This document shows positions 62,640-64,000 of a DNA stretch of 64,000 nucleotides, one piece after another. The first letter of the stretch is position 1; each line of letters begins with the position of its first letter. This DNA comes from Pachyseris speciosa (Eukaryota; Cnidaria; Anthozoa; Scleractinia; Pachyseridae). Both the position numbers and the translations under genes were made by a program. The notes below the pieces were generated by a model. The model was not told where the DNA came from and did not search any database. It saw only the letters and a list, made by a program, of their open reading frames with translations. The DNA lies in contig JAEMWC010000021.1 in the NCBI GenBank assembly GCA_016490735.1, positions 1,488,501 through 1,552,500 of the forward strand, in the 5' to 3' direction.

Positions 62640-64000
62640 TTATGATGATGATGGTGATAAGGATGATAAGAGATACGTCACCATGGGAACACAGGGTGCA
62701 TGAGAAGGAAGGTGAAAAGGTTGAGAAATATCAGGAGCTAAAGAGAGAAATTAAGAATTTATGGGGGACTGGTACCCTCCAATCACAATCAATCCAATCA
62801 AGTGGAGCTTTCCAATCACCTGATGGATAGACTATAAGCTAAGGTTAAAACTAAGAACCAAGATTAAAAACTATCTACAGGTTAAAATGGTTCGATTGAA
62901 ATTGTTTCAGTTTGTGTTTAAAAATCGTCTTTAGCATCAGTCTCGTGAGCTCACTTGGCAGTAAGGCCCATTCGAGTGTGAGTACAAAATCAAATCTGAG
63001 TACAATCATAAAATAGTCATTCACTCAGACCTTTTGTCCTTTCCTGTTAGTCATTGGCAACTACGGTACTGATGGCACTGTTCTTTTGCTTGTGACGTCA
63101 GCTGACGACAAGTCTACGATAATAAATAAGAAGCATCTGCGGTCCGCGCTTGATTTTCCCGCCAAAACTTTCTTAAAAGAACGCATGCGCTGCGCTGTTC
63201 ATTCTGTTTATCGCGGTGGTTCTCAAAAGAACACCATTACCTTGTATTCCGAGTACTCTTTTTCCGGAATAGTTGTTTATTCTTTATAACAGTCCCAAAA
63301 GGTTGCGCTGTTGTTGTAAAGCGTTTCGAGGGGTCGTAGAAGAAGATGAACGCCCCTTTCCTCTACAGAGATAATATCTTTTCATCATGTATAGTAGTTA
63401 GTGAACTATGTCCCTTAAGTCTTGTTGCTCTGAGATCATTTCTTATACAAACTTCTTTGTTTGCAGGGATCTCTCCAACAGCAAGAACAAGCTGAATTGC
63501 ATGGTAATTTGAGGAGTGTATAGCAAGAACGGTAGTGTCAGAGATGTTGATCAACTAAGGTATAGGTACTTCAGTGTATTGACTCGACTTTTCCGTATGT
63601 CTGGTAGGTCTGCGACACGCAGTTGAGGATGCCATGGTGCTTGAGGCTGGTGGGCCTGTGGATGCAGCTGAGGTCGAGGAAGAAGATATGGTGGGTGCTT
63701 TTGAGGAAAGAACGTTCCTGTGGTTTTGTTCGTTACAAAGCTGTGGAGCAGACTTTCCTCGTGGTTTACTTTGTCTTGTTGTTTAAAATGGTTCTAACCT
63801 TTGAATCTTTTGGTGAAAACCTTGAGTGTGACAATAGAATTTAGCAGAGATTTCCTATGGTGCTGTTCGTTTTTCAGTCAAATCAAATTAGAATTAGCAC
63901 TCGCATCTTGTGAACGACTAACCGTATTGTGTTTATAATGAAACCAAAGGACTCTGAAGAAGAAGAGGAAGAATCCGATGAAGCCGAAGGTGATGATGAT
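31915..64000 (+). CDS. GNL3: Nucleostemin-type GTPase, 21 coding exons, runs off right edge
   Basis: Nucleolar GTP-binding protein of the nucleostemin family, which acts in ribosome biogenesis and cell-cycle control in other animals. Coding exons: 31915-31927, 31996-32048, 32862-32919, 35408-35490, 42693-42809, 45935-45986, 46088-46125, 46506-46577, 47564-47627, 47708-47811, 48340-48484, 48802-48826, 51333-51395, 51679-51790, 52864-52929, 55432-55519, 60916-60970, 61340-61439, 63467-63503, 63608-63690, 63950-64000 and beyond. They join in phase to 493 codons. Seen: a basic N-terminus ([18 protein letters not shown]), a charged coiled-coil-like stretch at residues 60-108, G4 NKID at 181-184, G1 GFPNVGKS at 267-274, G2-like TPGVTK at 291-296, G3 DSPG at 311-314, and an acidic tail from about 466. 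The G4-G1-G3 order is the circular permutation typical of the family. Vertebrate GNL3 is about 550 residues, so roughly the last tenth lies outside. Exon joins are by eye; the first and last joins are the least certain. Confidence 0.93.
31996..32048 (+). CDS. GNL3: GNL3 exon 2 (residues 5-22)
   Basis: Encodes [18 protein letters not shown], the basic nucleolar-targeting-like N-terminus. The acceptor is TTTAAG and the donor AAAG|GTTTGT. The in-frame TAA just upstream of the acceptor shows the exon must begin here. Confidence 0.9.
32481..32517. repeat. Perfect hairpin in GNL3 intron 2
   Basis: TGATAGCTGAT and ATCAGCTATCA enclose GGGC-TGC-GCCC. It sits within a likely foldback element (about 32220-32570), with weaker outer arms such as CTATGTGTGATAG and CTATCATGTGATAG. 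Confidence 0.7.
32862..32919 (+). CDS. GNL3: GNL3 exon 3 (residues 23-41)
   Basis: Encodes [19 protein letters not shown], matching the family's basic V-R-E-H block. The acceptor is TGTAG and the donor A|GTAGGT. It leaves one base for a Lys codon shared with exon 4. Confidence 0.9.
33900..34783. mobile_element. 884-bp non-autonomous TIR element in GNL3 intron 3
   Basis: Perfect 14-bp ends, CAGGCCATCTGATA and TATCAGATGGCCTG, with target duplication ATCAAC (33894-33899, 34784-34789). The sub-terminal regions repeat TCGCACAATT in both orientations. No transposase frame. Confidence 0.88.
35408..35490 (+). CDS. GNL3: GNL3 exon 4 (residues 42-69)
   Basis: Encodes [18 protein letters not shown] and the following lysine-rich helix. 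The KDPG...PFKE motif is shared by the family. Donor AGG|GTGAGG. A second in-frame donor (AAG|GTGTAA) nine bases later, at 35500, would add Val-Arg-Lys. Confidence 0.9.
35581..36001. mobile_element. pogo/Tigger-like MITE in GNL3 intron 4
   Basis: Ends CAGTTGAACCTTGATTATCT and AGTCTGGATAATCAAAGTTC-CACTG, flanked by TA on both sides. The ends and TA target fit the Tigger/pogo branch of mariner-like elements. 421 bp, non-coding. Confidence 0.8.
36442..37793 (-). pseudogene. LINE ORF2 C-terminal region with zinc knuckle
   Basis: Continues the RT protein in two frames (37793-37128 and 37143-36442) joined across a frameshift near 37135. It contains the thumb-like [20 protein letters not shown] segment and the cysteine-rich [20 protein letters not shown], typical of the LINE C-terminal zinc ribbon. 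Confidence 0.85.
37802..39430 (-). pseudogene. LINE ORF2 reverse transcriptase core
   Basis: A 542-codon open stretch with all RT blocks: [70 protein letters not shown] and the catalytic [12 protein letters not shown]. Block order and the YADD box fit L1/Tx1. A frameshift at about 37800 separates it from its C-terminus. Confidence 0.92.
39440..40180 (-). pseudogene. LINE ORF2 endonuclease region, broken
   Basis: Starts [18 protein letters not shown] (40180). An in-frame TGA follows, then the APE-type endonuclease motifs [17 protein letters not shown] and VYVPNKD. After a frameshift near 39755 come [18 protein letters not shown] and KTDHAPIV. Catalytic Asn, Glu, Asp and His positions are recognisable. 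A second stop lies near 39620. Confidence 0.82.
40493..41330 (-). pseudogene. LINE ORF1 (L1-type RNA-binding protein), frameshifted
   Basis: Upper frame: [18 protein letters not shown], then a coiled coil ([20 protein letters not shown]). A frameshift near 41060 leads into [15 protein letters not shown] and the L1-type RRM and C-terminal domain ([19 protein letters not shown]). It ends MHYGAIM at 40493. Matches L1/Tx1 ORF1 chaperone proteins. Confidence 0.8.
41341..42692. other. Rest of GNL3 intron 4, nothing recognised
   Basis: AT-rich intron sequence without a supported gene or clear repeat apart from short runs. The frames here (for example 42126-42311) look random. Confidence 0.4.
42693..42809 (+). 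CDS. GNL3: GNL3 exon 5 (residues 70-108)
   Basis: 39 whole codons, rich in Lys, Glu, Gln and Arg (starts [20 protein letters not shown]), a coiled-coil-like basic region. Acceptor TTTACAG, donor AAG|GTGGGA. The intron before it is 7.2 kb and contains an antisense LINE. Confidence 0.9.
42896..43456. repeat. pogo-like end followed by a 270-bp tandem duplication
   Basis: TACAGTTGAACCTCGATTAT (42896) is the same kind of end as the MITE at 35581. From about 42917 a 270-bp unit (marker TGTCTTATTAACATTCATGA at 42921 and 43191) occurs twice with a few differences. An inverted part of it lies at 45041-45107. Confidence 0.8.
43709..43790. repeat. Short GC-rich direct duplication
   Basis: ATTCATTGCGGCCGAAGTGGGC with a following CTGTC...GGGCC occurs twice (about 36-39 bp apart) and makes overlapping frames look longer than chance. 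I do not support a gene here. Confidence 0.6.
44040..44095 (-). ncRNA. Hammerhead-like relic, catalytic bases changed
   Basis: Minus strand: stem I GATTTGCT with AGCGAATC (8 bp, one G-U), core CCGACGA where CTGACGA is expected, stem II GGGC-TAAC-GCTC, GAAA, then CGCC where a GTC cleavage triplet is expected. The two T-to-C changes hit essential positions, so it is probably dead. It fits the end region of a Penelope-like element. Confidence 0.55.
44157..44294. repeat. 138-bp near-perfect palindrome
   Basis: The left arm starts GAAAAACAGGAATAAATTAA and the right arm ends with its complement. About 65 bp per arm and an 8-base loop (GATCAAAT), with only small mismatches near CGCTTGG/ACGAGCG. No coding role. 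It is close to the hammerhead-like relic and may be an inverted joint of two Penelope-type ends. Confidence 0.9.
44551..44752. repeat. Telomere-like 36-bp minisatellite
   Basis: About 5.5 units built from TTAACCCTA, GCCCTAATTTTAACCCTA and ACTCTAAAC variants. The CCCTAA core resembles the animal telomere repeat TTAGGG but with diverged spacers. All overlapping frames (P-N-F-N-P repeats and others) are by-products. Confidence 0.85.
45041..45325. repeat. Inverted copies of intron repeats
   Basis: 45041-45107 is the reverse complement of part of the 270-bp unit at 42921. GAAGGGCTTGGTGGAAAACC (45111) is inverted at 45306-45325 (TTTTCCACCAAGCCCTTCAA) and recurs at 60434, so this is a small foldback family. 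Confidence 0.65.
45935..45986 (+). CDS. GNL3: GNL3 exon 6 (residues 109-125)
   Basis: Encodes [17 protein letters not shown], a poorly conserved linker before the GTPase domain. Acceptor CTTGCAG, donor G|GTTAGT. It is supported by phase and by fitting between exons 5 and 7. Confidence 0.75.
46088..46125 (+). CDS. GNL3: GNL3 exon 7 (residues 126-138)
   Basis: Encodes [13 protein letters not shown], the short helix that precedes the GTPase domain (compare the family's YCQELKK). Acceptor TTTGCAG, donor AAG|GTGCAT. Confidence 0.88.
46506..46577 (+). CDS. GNL3: GNL3 exon 8 (residues 139-162)
   Basis: Encodes [20 protein letters not shown] and RCPQ, the highly conserved start of the circularly permuted GTPase domain. 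It has whole codons at both ends. The donor is CAG|GTTAGA. Confidence 0.96.
47564..47627 (+). CDS. GNL3: GNL3 exon 9 (residues 163-183, start of G4)
   Basis: Encodes [20 protein letters not shown] plus Ile. The G4 motif NKID (guanine specificity) is split over the intron: NKI here, Asp completed by exon 10. Donor G|GTGAGT. Confidence 0.96.
47708..47811 (+). CDS. GNL3: GNL3 exon 10 (residues 184-218)
   Basis: Starts by completing the G4 Asp, then [27 protein letters not shown] and a short basic/Gln linker. FKAST fits the family's G5-like position. Donor TTG|GTAAGT. Confidence 0.95.
48340..48484 (+). CDS. GNL3: GNL3 exon 11 (residues 219-266)
   Basis: Largest exon seen (145 bp). Encodes a Ser/Ala-rich linker, then [20 protein letters not shown] and AITVGIV leading into the P-loop. 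Acceptor TTTCAG, donor G|GTATGA. Confidence 0.95.
48802..48826 (+). CDS. GNL3: GNL3 exon 12, 25-nt microexon with the P-loop (residues 267-274)
   Basis: Carries almost the whole G1/P-loop, GFPNVGKS, in 25 bases. Acceptor GGTAG, donor AG|GTGAGT. The next Ser codon is split across a 2.5-kb intron. Skipping it would remove the nucleotide-binding loop and shift the frame. Confidence 0.95.
49456..49690 (+). mobile_element. tRNA-derived SINE fragment in GNL3 intron 12
   Basis: Has a B-box-like GGGTTCAATTCCCAG, then the body GTTGTTGGTTCTTGTCCTTA, AACCAACATTTCCAAATTCC and TGACCCCAGTTGGCACCC. I recognise this body as another cnidarian SINE type. The tRNA 5' half is poor. Confidence 0.6.
49995..50020. 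repeat. Short hairpin
   Basis: CTAACCCTTCGGGTTAG is a perfect stem with a TTCG-type loop inside intron 12. It could be a foldback remnant; no function is inferred. Confidence 0.5.
50644..50884 (+). mobile_element. Single tRNA-like SINE with 12-bp target duplication
   Basis: Flanked by CATGTCGGGTTA at 50632-50643 and 50885-50896. It carries a 5' AT-rich arm (TGATATATGAAATG...), the tRNA-like core in the middle, poly-T, a CGCAATT/AATTGCG hairpin and an end at CTTCATTTGATT. It defines the true borders of the family also seen at 1876-2410 and 53838-54511. Confidence 0.88.
50735..50808 (+). tRNA. tRNA-like SINE core, Thr(GGT)-like, degenerate
   Basis: Same core as at 2265-2338, but the T loop is changed (GGGTTCAAACACCG), so even the B box is weakened. 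The anticodon stem is unpaired. Confidence 0.4.
51333..51395 (+). CDS. GNL3: GNL3 exon 13 (residues 275-295, G2 region)
   Basis: Encodes [20 protein letters not shown] and Thr, containing the TPGVTK switch I/G2 element. Acceptor TTTTAG, donor AA|GTAAGT. Confidence 0.95.
51679..51790 (+). CDS. GNL3: GNL3 exon 14 (residues 296-333, G3)
   Basis: Encodes [20 protein letters not shown] with the G3 motif DSPG, then a stretch ending in ILRNCVK. Acceptor TTGCAG, donor AAG|GTACAT. Confidence 0.95.
52525..52810 (-). mobile_element. tRNA-derived SINE, diverged, antisense in intron 14
   Basis: Minus strand: a tRNA-like head (TACTTAGCTCAGATGG, then GGTCATGGGTTCCAATGCC) followed by a body related to the 18781 element (plus strand: CACAACACCAGGAACTGT and CAGTGTGAGGG). 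The anticodon stem does not pair. A further body fragment lies at about 55265-55335. Confidence 0.6.
52864..52929 (+). CDS. GNL3: GNL3 exon 15 (residues 334-355)
   Basis: Encodes [20 protein letters not shown] plus QQ, the helical segment after the GTPase fold (family: ...P..A...IL). Whole codons at both ends. Donor CAG|GTACAT. Confidence 0.93.
54068..54141 (+). tRNA. tRNA-like SINE core in tandem array
   Basis: 74 nt, with G2 changed to C (GCCTTCA) so the acceptor stem is weakened. The T arm and B box are perfect. The anticodon stem is unpaired and C33 is present. Confidence 0.45.
54318..54391 (+). tRNA. tRNA-like SINE core in tandem array
   Basis: 74 nt, acceptor and T arms intact. One base in the anticodon loop differs (CTGGTAA), giving T at position 33, but the anticodon stem still does not pair. 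Followed by a 9-base poly-T. Confidence 0.48.
54512..54690. repeat. Foldback element rich in CCAACA/TGTTGG
   Basis: CATCCAACATTGTTGGGTTC near the start and AATTGTTGGATGTTGTTGG near the end form inverted arms, with internal ACCCAACATG copies. MITE-like, non-coding. Confidence 0.6.
54890..55200. repeat. (CCACTA)n-type hexanucleotide microsatellite
   Basis: Interrupted runs of ACTACC and CTGCCA variants, purest at about 55077-55165. Long frames on both strands (Thr, Pro-Leu, Ser-Gly or Val repeats) are by-products of the repeat and are not genes. Confidence 0.95.
55384..55445. repeat. Perfect 31-bp tandem duplication over the exon 16 acceptor
   Basis: Two identical copies (55384-55414, 55415-55445), each with poly-T, GGTACCAAAG and GTGATGGAAAAATA. 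Each supplies a full splice acceptor and the first codons of exon 16. Confidence 0.95.
55432..55519 (+). CDS. GNL3: GNL3 exon 16 (residues 356-384) with duplicated acceptor
   Basis: Encodes [20 protein letters not shown] and GKRLGKLKK, matching the family's Y-x-V-P-x-Y ... FL ... block. The acceptor lies in the second copy of a perfect 31-bp tandem duplication (55384-55414 and 55415-55445). The first copy offers an identical acceptor (exon from 55401), but it shifts the frame and reaches a stop after 18 codons. Confidence 0.92.
55540..56512 (+). pseudogene. CR1/Jockey-like LINE reverse transcriptase C-terminus, relic
   Basis: Pieces read [43 protein letters not shown], then after a stop [30 protein letters not shown] and [13 protein letters not shown], the thumb/C-terminal part of CR1-Jockey type reverse transcriptases. 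5' truncated, with many stops. It ends in AATAAAAGATTGTTATTATT, a typical short-repeat 3' end. Lies in intron 16. Confidence 0.82.
56520..57629 (-). pseudogene. Penelope-like element, minus copy with GIY-YIG domain
   Basis: A 273-codon frame: the end of the reverse transcriptase ([20 protein letters not shown]), a linker, and then a GIY-YIG endonuclease ([33 protein letters not shown]) with a Cys pair typical of Penelope elements, ending near 56815. 5' truncated at 57629, where a second copy starts in the opposite direction. The 3' part holds a hammerhead-like motif. Confidence 0.88.
56606..56656 (-). ncRNA. Hammerhead-like motif in Penelope minus copy
   Basis: Minus strand: TTGACT pairs with AGTCAA (stem I), then CTGATGA, GAC...GTC stem II with one bulged T, GAAA, a palindromic ACGT stem III and cleavage GTC. 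Fits the minimal hammerheads of Penelope-like elements; the bulge makes activity uncertain. Confidence 0.5.
58113..59794. mobile_element. 1.7-kb insertion inside the plus Penelope copy, composite
   Basis: The edges carry CCCGGG near both ends (58116, 59766). Inside: a direct repeat starting ATGCCTGTTGTCACGTATCG (58248 and 58588, about 140 bp each), an inverted pair TAGTCTCTAATTTT and AAAATTAGAGACTA (58422, 58502), and a separate foldback at 58977-59222. No coding region. I could not find a clean target duplication. Confidence 0.65.
58977..59222. repeat. Foldback element with long inverted ends and poly-C/poly-G tracts
   Basis: GTTATTATAATCGGCTCCGG-AGCAC at the left is inverted at the right (CGGAGCCGATTATAATAAC), followed inside by CTCAGACCCCCC and its complement. 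About 50 bp per arm. Further CTCAGACC-plus-poly-C copies lie at 58770-58865. Confidence 0.8.
59986..60036 (+). ncRNA. Hammerhead-like motif in Penelope plus copy
   Basis: Identical in layout to the motif at 56606-56656: CTGATGA at 59993-59999 and GAAA at 60020-60023. Its presence in both copies at the same place shows it belongs to the element. Confidence 0.5.
60104..60187. repeat. (ATT)n microsatellite
   Basis: Long pure ATT run directly after the Penelope plus copy. The poly-Ile frame it gives is not a gene. Confidence 0.95.
60916..60970 (+). CDS. GNL3: GNL3 exon 17 (residues 385-402)
   Basis: Encodes [18 protein letters not shown], matching the family block K-G-G-x-P-N-...-A-A-K. Acceptor TTTCAG, donor AG|GTGTGC. 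The intron before it is 5.4 kb and full of retroelement relics. Confidence 0.95.
61340..61439 (+). CDS. GNL3: GNL3 exon 18 (residues 403-436)
   Basis: Encodes [20 protein letters not shown] and the segment ending SEWSKEFDV, matching the family's Y-x-x-P-P motif. Acceptor CTGCAG, donor GTG|GTGAGT. Confidence 0.94.
61602..61652. repeat. (AAT)n microsatellite
   Basis: Pure AAT run of about 17 units in intron 18, directly at the end of the second Penelope-like relic. Confidence 0.95.
61653..62350 (-). pseudogene. Second Penelope-like relic, GIY-YIG domain with frameshift
   Basis: Minus frames read [12 protein letters not shown] and [13 protein letters not shown] (62242-62036), then after a one-base frameshift [16 protein letters not shown] and the rest to 61794, giving a split Y-G-F...V-G-Y-T GIY-YIG core. 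A different family from the 56.5-60.1 kb element. The 3' end has CCGAAACGTCGG downstream of a GGAGT/ACTCC hairpin. Confidence 0.82.
62354..62545 (+). pseudogene. Second Penelope-like relic, short inverted copy with internal deletion
   Basis: Carries CTCAGCGGATAGTGTGAGGA through CACCATCCAGCCCA, then jumps directly to the 3' end (GATCTCGTTTATATTTCC through CGTTCGTTTTTACAGTTTTA). It faces the minus copy head to head, as in the first Penelope locus. Confidence 0.82.
62564..62637. repeat. (AAT)n microsatellite
   Basis: Pure AAT run passing into GATGATGG-type sequence. Mirrors the AAT run at 61602-61652 on the other side of the inverted Penelope pair. Confidence 0.95.
63467..63503 (+). CDS. GNL3: GNL3 exon 19 (residues 437-448)
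   Basis: Encodes [12 protein letters not shown]. Low sequence conservation, but phase, acceptor (TTTGCAG) and donor (G|GTAATT) fit both neighbours, and the position matches the family's variable E/Q/N-rich stretch. Confidence 0.72.
63608..63690 (+). CDS. GNL3: GNL3 exon 20 (residues 449-476)
   Basis: Encodes [20 protein letters not shown] followed by EVEEEDM, the start of the acidic C-terminus. Acceptor GGTAG, donor ATG|GTGGGT. Alternative donors lie within 4 bases. Confidence 0.82.
63950..64000 (+). CDS. GNL3: GNL3 exon 21, 5' part (acidic tail, cut by window edge)
   Basis: Encodes [17 protein letters not shown] and is still open at the edge. Acceptor CCAAAG with a weak pyrimidine tract, so the exact start is uncertain. 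An Asp/Glu-rich tail is usual for nucleostemin proteins. Confidence 0.75.

Overview
The window looks like nuclear DNA of an anthozoan cnidarian, most likely a stony coral. This rests on a split, many-intron eukaryotic gene with GT-AG introns, on tRNA-derived SINE types I recognise from coral and anemone DNA, on DIRS, Penelope, L1/Tx1 and CR1-like retroelement relics, and on abundant AT-rich foldback elements. I cannot name the species. Only one host protein gene can be supported.

Layout. Positions 1-26965 are a repeat complex with no supported host gene. It is built as A-B-C-D-A-B-C-D, two long direct super-repeats. A units (about 1.67 kb, six copies) each carry the same antisense scrap of a Ty3/gypsy integrase. 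B units are about 970 bp. C and D are unique blocks present once per super-repeat, except that D is doubled in the left half. A dimeric tRNA-like SINE, a second SINE and an 819-bp terminal-inverted-repeat element sit inside. Positions 26966-31900 are unique or unassigned sequence with a MITE, a well-formed hammerhead ribozyme motif on the minus strand (28634-28700) and a dead DIRS reverse transcriptase (about 30070-30830).

From 31915 to the right edge runs the plus-strand gene for a nucleostemin-type GTPase (GNL3). I traced 21 coding exons by eye, all with GT-AG borders and phases that join into one open frame of 493 codons, still open at 64000. The circularly permuted GTPase motifs are all present, in the order G4 (NKID), G1 (GFPNVGKS), G3 (DSPG). 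Most of the 32 kb is intron, and the introns are filled with mobile DNA. They hold a near-full-length but frameshifted L1/Tx1-like LINE in antisense (about 36030-41340), two TIR elements, several tRNA-derived SINEs and an array of them. They also hold two head-to-head Penelope-like relics with GIY-YIG domains, hammerhead-like motifs, a 138-bp near-perfect palindrome, a telomere-like minisatellite and several microsatellites.

The main points worth a second look are: the hammerhead ribozyme; the tRNA-like SINE that moves as monomer, inverted dimer and tandem array with clear target duplications; the stepwise nested expansion in the A array; and a perfect 31-bp duplication that doubles the splice acceptor of GNL3 exon 16, so that use of the upstream copy would give a premature stop.
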